Part shown: positions 51,468 to 60,761 of the stretch, one piece after another
How the letters are laid out: each line of letters begins with the position of its first letter
Numbering within the stretch: position 1 is the stretch's first letter
Made by a program: the position numbers and the translations under genes
Notes under the pieces: generated by a model
What the model was told of the DNA's origin: nothing
Seen by the model: the letters and a program-made list of their open reading frames with translations, nothing else
Database searches by the model: none
NCBI GenBank assembly: GCA_038138145.1
Contig: JAYQDD010000001.1
Span: forward strand, 62,001 to 126,000
DNA: 64,000 nt
Direction of reading: 5' to 3'
Source: UBA3537 sp038138145
GTDB taxonomy: Bacteria > Bacteroidota > Bacteroidia > Flavobacteriales > Flavobacteriaceae

Positions 51468-52532
51468 ATGAAAGATGATTTAAAAATATCATTAAAAAAA
51501 CCTTCCTATCCTGTTTGTTCAAAGTTAAAATCGTATTTGAATGAATATAATCGAAACATTCGATTGCCTATTTTTTACGAGGATTTGTTACGTTTTCAAG
51601 GGTCGGTTGTGGTCTACGACAAAAATGATAAGGATACTTTGTGGACGCGTGTGTTTTACAATGAGTCTGACCGATCAGATATTGATTTGAGTTTAAAAAA
51701 AATATACACCATTTTACATTCCGACGGAAATGAAAAAACAATCCCCTTTCTCAGTGTCGATGCTGTAGATTTCTGTACGTTTGGTAATTCTAAACCTTTT
51801 CGCATTAAAATAAGAAATATTCTAAATGATAATTATGCCTATTTCTATGTCAAAAAAGCTGATGCTTCTCGAATCTATGGGTTAGAGTTGGAGCATATGC
51901 TGTCTCCATTCAATCTTAATTTTTTAGTCTATAATACAACCCTAATAGAGGAACATATTACAGGAATTCCTGGAGATGTATTTATAGAATCTTTATTGCC
52001 TTCTTGTTCATTGTCAGAAAAATATCAAATCGCAAAGGAGTTTGTCAAATTTAATGAGCGCTGTATGATACGCCTATTGGGTGATATGCGCGCTTATAAT
52101 TATGTGATTGTTCCGACACATGATTTTGATAATATTGTCTATAAAATTCGCGCAATTGATTTTGATCAACAGTCCTATGAGGGTAAATTTAACATATACA
52201 GACCCCAGTTTTTTAAAGAAAATTTCACTATTGTAGATTTTGTTTCGAATCATTTTCAAAAAGAATCCATTAATCAATATAAATTAGAAGAACGGTCTAT
52301 GATTGCCAAACGATTGATTAGTTTTGACAAAAGGATTGAAAAACTTATCAATTGCATGATTAATGACACCTTGTCGACCCAAGAAAATATAGTGATGTTA
52401 AAAACAAAAATTTTCGAATACACCAACGATTCGAAGTTTATCAAAAGCAAAAATATGGGTGAAATTTTAAAACATGCCTTTGAATTTATTAAACTCAATT
52501 ACAAGACTGAAAACACAGATGTAATATTTTAA
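51468..52532 (+). CDS. Hypothetical protein, possible kinase-like fold
   Basis: This cytoplasmic protein of 354 residues is not a family I know by name. Several features resemble the protein-kinase fold: YFYVKKAD with a possible ATP-binding Lys, LELEHML with a helix-C-like Glu, LLGDMRAYNYVI with Asp206 and Asn211 in the spacing of a catalytic loop, and AIDFDQQSYE with Asp231 in the place of DFG. The C-terminal third is helical. It converges with the gene at 52529 with a 4-base overlap of stop codons. It stands alone on the plus strand, divergent from the ABC genes. The function is open. Confidence 0.6.
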   Translation: MKDDLKISLKKPSYPVCSKLKSYLNEYNRNIRLPIFYEDLLRFQGSVVVYDKNDKDTLWTRVFYNESDRSDIDLSLKKIYTILHSDGNEKTIPFLSVDAVDFCTFGNSKPFRIKIRNILNDNYAYFYVKKADASRIYGLELEHMLSPFNLNFLVYNTTLIEEHITGIPGDVFIESLLPSCSLSEKYQIAKEFVKFNERCMIRLLGDMRAYNYVIVPTHDFDNIVYKIRAIDFDQQSYEGKFNIYRPQFFKENFTIVDFVSNHFQKESINQYKLEERSMIAKRLISFDKRIEKLINCMINDTLSTQENIVMLKTKIFEYTNDSKFIKSKNMGEILKHAFEFIKLNYKTENTDVIF

Positions 52533-53032
52533 TTCCAGTGTTCATCGAAATTTAATTCATCATAATCATCTAAGCGATAGCCATCATAATCTTCCTCGGA
52601 TTGCTCAGCTTCAAATTGTTTTTCAGGTGCTTCTGAGGGGACTTGACCACAAACAAACATTAAGTTGGGATAATCTGTTCCCTGAGCTTCGTCAACAATT
52701 TCGCCTAATTCTACCAAAAACGTCCACATATTTAGAAAATCATAAACATAAATGAGCTTGGTATGATCTTCGTCCACAACATCTTCAATAATGGTTTCGT
52801 TCATCATTCGAATGTCGTCATTTTGCCCCATATCAAATAAAGCAATTTCTTGACCTTGATCCCATTCGTCGTTGCTGACATAAAATGACGCCATCTCGCT
52901 CCCATCAAATCCAAAAGATTGTGTAAGCACATTGTGTAAATCTTCAAAAGTGTCTGTTTTTCGTATCTCAATATCTCGAAAAATATCTTCTTTACTATCG
53001 TGGTCTAGTATGGCTCTAAATCGGTAAATCAT
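52529..53032 (-). CDS. Plasmid pRiA4b ORF-3-like (PRiA4_ORF3) protein
   Basis: This is a small acidic cytoplasmic protein of 167 residues. The start MIYRFRAILDHDSKEDIFRDIEIR and DTFEDLHNVLTQSFGFDGSEMASFY match the pRiA4b ORF-3-like domain, as does LIYVYDFLNMWTFLVEL. The C-terminus is a long Asp/Glu-rich tail. The family is named after a plasmid gene and its function is unknown; in Flavobacteria it is chromosomal and conserved, so no mobile element is implied. It lies 9 bases upstream of ctaA on the same strand. Confidence 0.85.
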   Translation of the reverse strand: MIYRFRAILDHDSKEDIFRDIEIRKTDTFEDLHNVLTQSFGFDGSEMASFYVSNDEWDQGQEIALFDMGQNDDIRMMNETIIEDVVDEDHTKLIYVYDFLNMWTFLVELGEIVDEAQGTDYPNLMFVCGQVPSEAPEKQFEAEQSEEDYDGYRLDDYDELNFDEHWN

Positions 53033-53041
53033 TTTTTTTAT

Positions 53042-54079
53042 TTAAGCAATTATAGGTTTATTTCTTTTTTGATGCAATACTTCAAGCAAAATATACATTT
53101 GTATTCCAAATAAAATGGAGGCAATCACAAGGTGTAGGGGTTGACTCAAGAAAGGGAAATCAAAATAATACATCAATATCCCTGTGCAAACTTCAAGCAG
53201 AATACATCCTAAAACAAGGTTTATTTTTTTGTATCCTAAATTCAATTTTCTATTAACAAACCACAGATACCCATTAACTAAAAGTACTAAAATGGATAAT
53301 GAGCGATGGATATAAAAATCGAGTTGTGGTTGTGAGAGCCAAAGCGTTTTTTCGTAGCCAATGATTTTGGTTTGCTCATCCACAAATTGACGGACTTGCG
53401 TGCCTAACACAATTTGTATCAGGGTGAGCATAAGCCCAACGACTAAAATTTTATAAAATAAATCATGATAGCGTTGTGCTTTAAATTGTGTTTTACTTGC
53501 AAAAATCAGGTACAAAATAAAAGCCACGATAAGCAGTGCCATCACCATATGTATGGTAATTTTGTAGGGTGCAAGATTTGAGTCCACCACCGTTTTTCCT
53601 AACCACGCTTGAAAGCCCATACCAAAGAGCGTAAGTACTGCGGTTATGGTAATCCACTTATGTTCTTTGAAAAACCAAAACGACCAAATAGCTAAAATTA
53701 GGATGGGTAACCCTGATAGTGCACCAATCAGTCGGTTGATGTATTCAATCCATGTATGAACAGGATCATAAATAGCATAGTCATGAGTGCTGTATATTTT
53801 CCAATTTTTTGGGTTGAATGTTTCAGCGGAAGAGAAATCTTCTTTGGCGACCATAAATTGTTCGCTGTTGACCAAAATCATCATCCCTTTTTTATAGTCA
53901 TGATGGGGTTGAAACAGCAATTGTGATTCTTGAGTTGGTGGGATATAATACCCAAAACATTTTGGCCAATCTGGGCAACCCATTCCAGAACCCGTCATGC
54001 GGACAATCGCACCTGCAATAATGACAATATAAATCAGTACAAGTGCTGTTTTGGAGAGTGTTCTAAATTTTTGTTTCAT
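53042..54079 (-). CDS. ctaA: Heme A synthase (COX15/CtaA)
   Basis: This inner-membrane enzyme oxidises heme O to heme A for aa3-type cytochrome oxidase. There are eight transmembrane helices, starting with TALVLIYIVIIAGAIVRMTGSGMGCPDWPKC (cited in parts: IVRMTGSGMGCPDWPKC). Conserved features are the His of VHTWIEYINRLIGAL, KITIHMVMALL, LGTQVRQFVDEQ, DFYIHRSLSILV and QPLHLVIASILFG. The long loop after helix 1 (FQPHHDYKKGMMIL) is the COX15-type form common in Bacteroidetes. The length of 345 residues is normal. The start overlaps the stop of the preceding CCA-type gene by 4 bases. Confidence 0.93.
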   Translation of the reverse strand: MKQKFRTLSKTALVLIYIVIIAGAIVRMTGSGMGCPDWPKCFGYYIPPTQESQLLFQPHHDYKKGMMILVNSEQFMVAKEDFSSAETFNPKNWKIYSTHDYAIYDPVHTWIEYINRLIGALSGLPILILAIWSFWFFKEHKWITITAVLTLFGMGFQAWLGKTVVDSNLAPYKITIHMVMALLIVAFILYLIFASKTQFKAQRYHDLFYKILVVGLMLTLIQIVLGTQVRQFVDEQTKIIGYEKTLWLSQPQLDFYIHRSLSILVLLVNGYLWFVNRKLNLGYKKINLVLGCILLEVCTGILMYYFDFPFLSQPLHLVIASILFGIQMYILLEVLHQKRNKPIIA

Positions 54080-55494
54080 GGTGTAGATTTTAGTCCTAAT
54101 TCTTTGCCTTTTTTGAGCATCAATGCGCGTGCTGCTTCATGTTCATTGGGGATATGTCCTTCTAATATCGCTTCTTTGATGTGTTCTTTGATGATACCAA
54201 TTTCGCGACATGGTTTCAGATGAAAAGCATTCATGATTTCTTCACCTGTTACAGGAGGTTGGAAATTACGTATTCTGTCTCGTTCTTCAACTTCTACCAT
54301 TTTTTGGCGTACAATTTTAAAATTGTTGTGGTATTTTTTGAATTTTCGAGGATTTTTGGTGGTGATGTCCGCTTCGCAAAGCGTCATCAAATCATCGATA
54401 TATTCACCAGCGTCAAAGACCAAACGGCGTACAGCAGCATCTGTGATGTGTTCGCTTGCCAAAGCAATAGGCCGTGAACTCATGAATACTAATTTTTGAA
54501 CATATTTCATTTTGTCGTTCAAGGGCATTTTCAGGCGTTTGAACATATGATAAACCATTTTAGACCCTTTGAGTTCATGCCCATGAAATGTCCATCCTAC
54601 CTTTTTGCTGAAACGTTTTGTTGGTGCTTTTCCGATATCATGCAATAATGCGGTCCAACGAAGCCAAACATTATCGGTATGCAGTGCAATGTTGTCTACA
54701 ACCTCTAGGGTGTGGTAAAAATTGTCTTTGTGGCGTTGTCCTTCTACTTCATCAATACCCTTTAGCGCAGTGAGTTCAGGTAGAATCAAATCCAATAGCC
54801 CCGTTTTTTCGAGCAGTAAAAATCCAATAGACGGCTTAGGGCTCTCCAAAATTTTATGCAATTCCACCACAATACGTTCATTAGTAATGATGGTTATGCG
54901 TTCGTAATTGTCTTTTATTGCTTGAAAGGATTGAGGATCAATTTCGAACTCTAACTGCGTAGCAAATCGAATAGCGCGAAGCATACGCAAAGGGTCGTCG
55001 CTGAATGTTATATTCGGATCTAAGGGGGTCACTATCCGTTTTTTTTTCAAATCTAAAACGCCATCAAAAGGATCCAAAAGTGTTCCAAAATTTGATGCGT
55101 TCAATCCAATTGCCAAAGCATTTATGGTAAAATCTCTACGCTTTTGGTCGTCTTCCAAAGTGCCAATTTTAACTTCTGGATTTCGACTCTCTTTTGAATA
55201 GGACTCTTTACGAGCACCCACAAATTCAATTTCAATATCCCCGTGGCGAAACATCGCTGTGCCATAGGTTTTGAAGATACTCACTTTCGGTTTGTGTGCT
55301 AATTTTTTAGCTACAACTTCAGCGAGTTCAATACCATTTCCAATGGCTACAATATCTATATCTTGACCAGTATTGCGCTCTAATAAAAAATCTCGAACAA
55401 AACCGCCTACAACATAGCACGCTATGCCCAACTCATCTGCCGTGGTGGAGATGATTTTGAAAATAGGATCTTTCAAAGCATGTTCAAGATTCAT
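54076..55494 (-). CDS. tRNA nucleotidyltransferase / poly(A) polymerase family with HD domain
   Basis: This class II nucleotidyltransferase most likely adds or repairs the CCA end of tRNA; the tmRNA gene here lacks an encoded CCA, so such an enzyme is needed. VVGGFVRDFLLERNTGQDIDIV holds the GG and Asp45/Asp47 metal site. RRDFTINALAI and DPLRMLRAIRFATQL are further family motifs. The second half carries an HD domain (LLHDIGKAPTKRF and FHGHELKGSKM). The length of 472 residues is typical for the CCA:HD form in Bacteroidetes. ctaA follows with a 4-base overlap. Confidence 0.92.
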   Translation of the reverse strand: MNLEHALKDPIFKIISTTADELGIACYVVGGFVRDFLLERNTGQDIDIVAIGNGIELAEVVAKKLAHKPKVSIFKTYGTAMFRHGDIEIEFVGARKESYSKESRNPEVKIGTLEDDQKRRDFTINALAIGLNASNFGTLLDPFDGVLDLKKKRIVTPLDPNITFSDDPLRMLRAIRFATQLEFEIDPQSFQAIKDNYERITIITNERIVVELHKILESPKPSIGFLLLEKTGLLDLILPELTALKGIDEVEGQRHKDNFYHTLEVVDNIALHTDNVWLRWTALLHDIGKAPTKRFSKKVGWTFHGHELKGSKMVYHMFKRLKMPLNDKMKYVQKLVFMSSRPIALASEHITDAAVRRLVFDAGEYIDDLMTLCEADITTKNPRKFKKYHNNFKIVRQKMVEVEERDRIRNFQPPVTGEEIMNAFHLKPCREIGIIKEHIKEAILEGHIPNEHEAARALMLKKGKELGLKSTP

Positions 55495-55516
55495 AGATTT
55501 TTTGTACTAGTAATAA

Positions 55517-56077
55517 TCATCGAATAATTTTCACTTCTCCATTTGTACTCAACTTGATGATTGAAGAAGGTTTCGCTGGTTTTTTATCGCGCTCCAAAGT
55601 TACGACATAGTCCACACCTTTTAAAATATCATTTTCAATTTCTTGAAATACTTTTGGTGTAGGATTTCCTGAAATGTTTGCTGAGGTCGATACAATGGGT
55701 TTTTTGAAGCGTTTGAGCAATTCGCTACAAAATCCAGTTTGTACCATACGAATAGCCAAGGTATTGTCTTGTGCAATTAAGTTTTCTGACACGCGCAACG
55801 GACGGTCGTAAATGATCGTAGTCGGCGTATTGGCGTATTTAAGAATAGGATAGGCAGTTTCTGGAATTTCCTCAATATACTGATTCAGCATTTGAATAGA
55901 ATCCACCAAACAAATCATTGTTTTGGAGTCTTCTCTCTTTTTAAGTTCAAATATTTTTTGAACCGCTTCATAATTGGTAGCATCACAGCCAATACCCCAA
56001 ACGGTGTCTGTTGGGTAAAGCAAAAGCCCCCCTTTTTTTAGGATCTTTAGCGCAATATCTATATCTATTGTTTTCAA
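55517..56077 (-). CDS. tsaC: L-threonylcarbamoyladenylate synthase (TsaC/Sua5/YrdC)
   Basis: This enzyme makes threonylcarbamoyl-AMP from threonine, bicarbonate and ATP for the t6A modification of tRNAs. The YrdC fold is shown by LLLYPTDTVWGIGCDATN, ELKKREDSKTMICLV, TPTTIIYDRPLRV, LAIRMVQTGFC and PIVSTSANISGNPTP. The length of 186 residues shows the short YrdC-only form without the Sua5 extension. It sits 22 bases upstream of the CCA-type gene, another tRNA-maturation enzyme, so both may be cotranscribed. Confidence 0.93.
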   Translation of the reverse strand: MKTIDIDIALKILKKGGLLLYPTDTVWGIGCDATNYEAVQKIFELKKREDSKTMICLVDSIQMLNQYIEEIPETAYPILKYANTPTTIIYDRPLRVSENLIAQDNTLAIRMVQTGFCSELLKRFKKPIVSTSANISGNPTPKVFQEIENDILKGVDYVVTLERDKKPAKPSSIIKLSTNGEVKIIR

Positions 56078-56078
56078 G

Positions 56079-57104
56079 CTATTTGTAGTTAAGCGGAACG
56101 TAGTTTAGTTCTTGGTTTTGGTACTCATAAATTTCTTTTACAATTGCATTTGATTTTGAATTCAATTTTCGTTTGTCAAAATGAAAAAAATCAACATTCA
56201 ATGGCTCTCCGTATATCATTTTTAGAGAGATTAAAGACGTAGATATTGTTCCAGCAATATGTTCTGGATTGATACCGTTTAATAGGAAATCTAACTCAAT
56301 ATTGTATTTATTATGTTTTATTTCAATGCCATTTTTACTCAAATTGTTCAAAAATTCTTCGGACTCCATCACATGCGGAATATAGATTATTTTTTTTGGT
56401 GAATAATATTGTTTTATCATAAGTAATGTGGTCAAATAATCGCTTTGAGCTACAATTTTTGCATTGATAACATTTGTGCCTATCACATAAACCAGATCTT
56501 GTTCACTTGCCGAAGATTCTGAAGTTTGTAATTGTTTTATCCACTCCATTTTGTTTGGATAAACGCTAATATTTTTAGTGGTATTTATTTCAAAAAAAGT
56601 AAAGAAGTTAACTGAATTGACCTCGCCATCTGTTTTGATTTTGAATAGTCTATAAATGAATTCAATAGCATTATACTTCAACCCTGATTTGTTCAATCCA
56701 CCAAATAAAGAAAAACGTTTGTTGAGATTTTTATTTTTAAGAAATTCTTTATGAATTTTTATTGTTGCGGTACCGTCATCTAAAAGCATGTGCTTTTCGA
56801 ATTCTAAATTGTGAATAAAATATGCTGAGGTTGAAAATGCCCTCGTAAACAAATACGTGTATTTTTCTTTTTGTAATTTTTTAATCAGTCTTACCCAAAA
56901 TAGTCCATAATATGGTTTTGGTTTTACAAAAATGACCGTATTCCAAATCTTTTCTTTTTTTAATAAAAATTCAATTGTTGCTCTGTCTTTGTTTTTTTTG
57001 CAACAATAAACTAACACTGCATTTTTGATATCGAACTGAGTTTTGGCCTCAATTGCACCTAAAAGCTCTAATGGTTTTGATATAAAAAATAATGCGTTAG
57101 ACAT
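56079..57104 (-). CDS. Sialyltransferase/polysialyltransferase-like glycosyltransferase (GT52-like)
   Basis: This is a GT-B glycosyltransferase candidate of 341 residues without a signal peptide. ALFFISKPLELLGAIEA opens the protein in the manner of capsule sialyltransferases. HMLLDDGTATI resembles their (D/E)(D/E)G motif, IIYIPHVMES their HP region and IAGTISTSLISLKMIYG their SS region. These are weak, short matches read by eye, so the CMP-sugar donor is uncertain. It begins the envelope-glycan cluster and ends one base before tsaC. No CMP-sialate synthesis genes are in the window. Confidence 0.55.
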   Translation of the reverse strand: MSNALFFISKPLELLGAIEAKTQFDIKNAVLVYCCKKNKDRATIEFLLKKEKIWNTVIFVKPKPYYGLFWVRLIKKLQKEKYTYLFTRAFSTSAYFIHNLEFEKHMLLDDGTATIKIHKEFLKNKNLNKRFSLFGGLNKSGLKYNAIEFIYRLFKIKTDGEVNSVNFFTFFEINTTKNISVYPNKMEWIKQLQTSESSASEQDLVYVIGTNVINAKIVAQSDYLTTLLMIKQYYSPKKIIYIPHVMESEEFLNNLSKNGIEIKHNKYNIELDFLLNGINPEHIAGTISTSLISLKMIYGEPLNVDFFHFDKRKLNSKSNAIVKEIYEYQNQELNYVPLNYK

Positions 57105-57268
57105 TTTTAAGCTTTGTTTATTTTTGAATTTATCATTTGTAAAAATAAAGAATATTGCTGTATAATTTATCTTGGTTAGTCTGCCTTTTTAAAATAGTTT
57201 ATATTTGAACTTAAATTATATTATGAGGTCTGTTGTTGCAGCACCAATTAAATTAAAACAACTTTTTT

Positions 57269-58039
57269 TTGAGTAAAAATAAAGTCTCTGTAGTTATCCC
57301 AATTTATAAAACTAATCTGTCTCAGAATGAGCAGATGGCACTCCGCCAATGTCTAAAAATATTAAAGCCGTACAAGATGGTCATTGTACACCCAAAATCT
57401 TTGGATATTTCTTCGTTTTCTGAATATCCATCCCTGAATTTTGAACCTTTTCATGATGACTTTTTTAAGTCTATCAGTGGGTACAATCGCTTGATGTTAT
57501 CAACTGAGTTTTACGAACGTTTTTTGAATTCAGAATATATATTGATTCATCAATTGGACGCTTTTGTATTTAGAGACGAGTTGTTGTATTGGTGTAACCG
57601 AGCGTATGATTACATCGGTGCGCCATGGATAGCAACGCCAAAGCGTGGAATCCATAAACTTTTATCATGTTTTCAATCTGCAAAAAAAAGAAAACGTACA
57701 GAGATTTTTTATAAAGTTGGTAATGGTGGTTTTTCTTTGCGCCATGTGCAGCGTCATTTTGAGATTTCTAAAACGATGCGTGAGGAAATCGAAAAAAACT
57801 TATTACTTCCTAAAGGCGATTTTCGTATTATGGAAGATGTTTTTTGGTCAATTACAGTTCCTAAAACAGTTCCAAATTTTAAAATTCCAGATTATAAAGA
57901 AGGGTTGAAATTTGCTTTTGATCGAAAACCAAAATTAGCATTTAAACTCAACAATAACGAGCTTCCTTTTGGTTGTCATGGCTTCGAAAAACCAAAAGTA
58001 AAAGCATTTTGGGAAAATATATTTAAGCAGTTAGACTAA
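57269..58039 (+). CDS. DUF5672 family putative glycosyltransferase
   Basis: This is a cytoplasmic protein of 256 residues with a GT-A-like start VSVVIPIYKTNLSQNEQMAL. The DUF5672 signature is clear in EYILIHQLDAFVFRDEL, where the Asp is the likely metal or donor contact, YDYIGAPWI, VGNGGFSLRHV, EDVFWS and LPFGCHGFEK. The family is found in cell-envelope polysaccharide loci. The start is TTG after a T-rich run, with a TATATTTG box at 57200-57207 about 60 bases upstream. It converges on the GT2 gene at 58041, one base apart. Confidence 0.85.
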   Translation: MSKNKVSVVIPIYKTNLSQNEQMALRQCLKILKPYKMVIVHPKSLDISSFSEYPSLNFEPFHDDFFKSISGYNRLMLSTEFYERFLNSEYILIHQLDAFVFRDELLYWCNRAYDYIGAPWIATPKRGIHKLLSCFQSAKKRKRTEIFYKVGNGGFSLRHVQRHFEISKTMREEIEKNLLLPKGDFRIMEDVFWSITVPKTVPNFKIPDYKEGLKFAFDRKPKLAFKLNNNELPFGCHGFEKPKVKAFWENIFKQLD

Positions 58040-58040
58040 A

Positions 58041-58802
58041 CTATGTGTTGTTTTTCCACAATTCACGAAGTTTGATGTATTTCAAAAATGTGACATTGTA
58101 CGTTTGAACACATATTACCCAACCATTGAATCCGTCCAAAAATCCACGTCTGAGAAAATAGGCCTTAAAAAAAGCCCAACTTGGTCGCCAAATGATTTTT
58201 AGCAAAGACGATTTGATACCCAAATCGTAGTACGCTTGCGCAGCAATGCTTGAGAATCGTTCAATTTTTTGGTTGTGTTCTTCGTAGTCTTTGTAGATCC
58301 AGTGCAATAAATCGCCTTTAATAAGCCCACTTTTTTTACCAACTTTTAGTGTAAAACAATCGTGTGGATTGATGCCTTTCCATGTTCCACTGTCTTTTTT
58401 GAATAGTCGCAATTTTCGGTCTGGATACCAGTCAGAATGTTTGATCCATTGTCCACAATAATTGTTTAGACGGTTACAATAATAGCCATCTTTATCCCAA
58501 TTATTTTTGACTTTGAGTATCGATTTTTTTAATGGTTCTGATAGCGCTTCATCGCCATCCAAAGACAGTATATAATCATATTTTGTCTGTGTTAAAGCAA
58601 AGTTTTTTTGTTCTTTATACCCCAGAAAGGACTGCTCTATAAAACGAACACCATAGCGTTCACATATCTGTTTTGTATTATCGGTAGAGTAGGAGTCCAC
58701 CACTACAATTTCATCGGCAACATCTTGCAGTGATGCAAGACACTTTTCCAAATGTTCCTCCTCATTGAAGGTGATGATAACGGCCGAAAGTTTTATGGAC
58801 AC
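58041..58802 (-). CDS. GT2 family glycosyltransferase, WaaE/KdtX-like
   Basis: This is an inverting glycosyltransferase probably acting on the LPS core. The GT-A motifs are LSAVIITFNEEEHLEKCLASL, IVVVDSYSTDNTKQI with the donor Asp, YILSLDGDEALS with the metal DxD-type site and a C-terminal hydrophobic or amphipathic region. QKNFALTQTKYDYILS and WYPDRKLRLFKK are typical of the beta-1,4-glucosyltransferase WaaE/KdtX group. The start is GTG at 58802, giving the usual short N-terminus (MSIKLSAV). The length is 253 residues. Confidence 0.9.
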   Translation of the reverse strand: MSIKLSAVIITFNEEEHLEKCLASLQDVADEIVVVDSYSTDNTKQICERYGVRFIEQSFLGYKEQKNFALTQTKYDYILSLDGDEALSEPLKKSILKVKNNWDKDGYYCNRLNNYCGQWIKHSDWYPDRKLRLFKKDSGTWKGINPHDCFTLKVGKKSGLIKGDLLHWIYKDYEEHNQKIERFSSIAAQAYYDLGIKSSLLKIIWRPSWAFFKAYFLRRGFLDGFNGWVICVQTYNVTFLKYIKLRELWKNNT

Positions 58803-58939
58803 AAAATTAGTTTTTCAAAGGTTCAAAAATAATCAAATTACAAGGACTGATGAAATTCAGTACCACAATAACGTAGTTATTTCATTTTTATGCGGTTAAG
58901 TGTTGCTTTTGTTTAGTATTTTTGGGCAAAATTTAGTTT

Positions 58940-59695
58940 ATGAAGTTTAGTATCAATCAAGCATATACAAGTCAAAAAGAGGATATTTTTTCACTCGTTA
59001 CCAATTTTGATGTTCTTGATGATCCTCATGCTTTTGGTGCTCGTAATAAGATTAAAAACATTGACGTAAACGGGAAGTCCCTTTGTATCAAAGCATTTAA
59101 AACGCCAAATTTGGTCAACCGTATTGCTTACACCTTTTTCAGAAAAAGTAAAGCTGAACGCTCTTATACATTTGCACACCGCCTTTTATCACTTGGAATT
59201 GGAACGCCAGAACCTATTGCGTTTTTTGAGTTCAAAAAAAAGGGCTTGATTAATAAAAGTTTTTATATCTCGGAACAATTAGATAATGACCTGACATACA
59301 GAGATTTAACCAAAAATTTTGATTATCCTGACTACGAAAACATATTGAGGGCATTCACTCGTTTTACCAATCAACTTCATGAAAAGGGGATTTTATTTCT
59401 CGATCATTCTCCAGGGAATACACTCATTAAAAAAGTTGGAACTCAATATCATTTTTTCTTGGTTGATTTGAATCGGATGATTTTTAAGGAACTATCTTTT
59501 GAGGAGCGCATCAAAAACTACAGAAAGCTTACCATACACCCTTCAATGGTTAAAATCATGAGCGACGAATTATCTAAAATAACGGATTTTGGTTTCGATG
59601 AAATTAATACTTTGATGTGGGCGGCTACTGAAAAATTTCAAAAATATTACCACAGAAGACGCAAACTAAAAAAGAGGCTTAAATTTTGGAAATAA
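58940..59695 (+). CDS. Lipopolysaccharide core kinase-like protein (WaaP/KdkA family)
   Basis: This eukaryotic-type kinase fold probably phosphorylates a sugar of the LPS inner core (Kdo or heptose). LCIKAFKTPN has the ATP-binding Lys, SKAERSYTFAHRLLSLGI the helix-C Glu, ILFLDHSPGNTLI the catalytic loop (Asp and Asn), and FFLVDLNRM the DFG equivalent. The C-terminus is very basic (YHRRRKLKKRLKFWK), which suits binding to the membrane face. The length of 251 residues is normal for KdkA. It diverges from GT2 with a 137-base spacer containing a TATTTTTG box at 58917-58924. Confidence 0.85.
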   Translation: MKFSINQAYTSQKEDIFSLVTNFDVLDDPHAFGARNKIKNIDVNGKSLCIKAFKTPNLVNRIAYTFFRKSKAERSYTFAHRLLSLGIGTPEPIAFFEFKKKGLINKSFYISEQLDNDLTYRDLTKNFDYPDYENILRAFTRFTNQLHEKGILFLDHSPGNTLIKKVGTQYHFFLVDLNRMIFKELSFEERIKNYRKLTIHPSMVKIMSDELSKITDFGFDEINTLMWAATEKFQKYYHRRRKLKKRLKFWK

Positions 59696-59717
59696 GAGCA
59701 AAACTTCAATTGAAAAT

Positions 59718-60761
59718 TTAGATTTTGTTGTTTAAGATTTTATAATAAGTTTTCAACTTTCTAAAAGTGGATATTTTTCGTTTTTTAGGGATTTTGTTTG
59801 TTTCTAAGTAGTTTACAACTGCATCAACCATACGTTTTGCGGACGCTCCATCCACGTAGGGGTGGTATTCATTAATGATGTTTTTCCGAAATTTGGCATA
59901 GCGATCTTTGGTTAAAGTTTCAGCAACTTCTTTATCCAAATTTTTGTAGGTTTTTAGGTTTTTCCAAGAAATTTGAGTTGAAATACTGTTGAACGTGATT
60001 ACGGGCTTATTCAACAATAAAAATTCGTATACAACAGAAGAGGTATCACTGATAATGAGGTCCGAAATGATCAAAAACTGGGTTATATCCTTGTCTTTTA
60101 TGTAAACGATATTATCATAACCTTTGGCCAGTTGTTCATACTCAAAAATCCATTTTTTGTCCATGAGGGGATGAAACTTTAAAAGAATGAGGTATTCTTT
60201 ATTCTTTGCAAGGGTTTTAATTTCTTCAATTAAAAAGGGAGCTGAAGTGAGCTTTGGCGAAAATGTTGGCGCATACAGAATTATGTTTTTACACTTGTGC
60301 GTTTTAATTAAATTTTGTCTTTCAGCGTTAAAATTTTCGTGGTTTTTGTAATAAACATCTAATTTTGGCCAGCCTGTTTCAATAACATCAAAATCCTTGT
60401 GTATGGCTCTTAATTCATTGAATCGCTTTGTGAAATATGGGCCTTGGGTCAAGTACAAATCGAAATATTCCCGTATTCTAAAATGGCCTTTTTTTTCTCC
60501 AGCAAAACCATGGAAAATTTGAGTTTTTAGACCCCTCAAAAAAAAGGGAACTTCGTTTCCTGGGGCAAAAATTACATCACTTTTGTATGCTTTTAGATTT
60601 TTGAAAGAAGAGGTGTGTGGTTCAGACTTATAGGGGAAATCGTCCTTAACTTTTTGTCCTACATACCATATAAAATCATGGTTTTCTTCAATTAAAATTT
60701 CTTTGATTGGATTTAAAATCGCAAAGGCATAATTATTCAAACAGAAGAGAACAAACCTCAT
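59718..60761 (-). CDS. CDP-glycerol glycerophosphotransferase-like protein (TagB/TagF family)
   Basis: This GT-B-like enzyme class transfers polyol-phosphate from a CDP-activated donor. Residues about 70-330 carry the domain: QIFHGFAGEKKGHF, YLTQGPYFTKRFNEL, IETGWPKLDVYY, ILYAPTFSPKLTSAPF, LLKFHPLMDKKWIFEYE, LIISDTSSVVYEFLLLNKPVITF and NEYHPYVDGASAKRMVDAV. These match the Glyphos_transf family. In a Gram-negative organism the acceptor would be a core or O-antigen sugar. The start overlaps the stop of the upstream nucleotidyltransferase by one base, which suggests that gene makes its CDP donor. Confidence 0.85.
   Translation of the reverse strand: MRFVLFCLNNYAFAILNPIKEILIEENHDFIWYVGQKVKDDFPYKSEPHTSSFKNLKAYKSDVIFAPGNEVPFFLRGLKTQIFHGFAGEKKGHFRIREYFDLYLTQGPYFTKRFNELRAIHKDFDVIETGWPKLDVYYKNHENFNAERQNLIKTHKCKNIILYAPTFSPKLTSAPFLIEEIKTLAKNKEYLILLKFHPLMDKKWIFEYEQLAKGYDNIVYIKDKDITQFLIISDLIISDTSSVVYEFLLLNKPVITFNSISTQISWKNLKTYKNLDKEVAETLTKDRYAKFRKNIINEYHPYVDGASAKRMVDAVVNYLETNKIPKKRKISTFRKLKTYYKILNNKI

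Noticed and set aside
52529..53032. Transposon gene (the family name refers to a plasmid or IS1096 ORF)
   Set aside because: No inverted repeats or transposase are near and the gene sits in a conserved housekeeping context.
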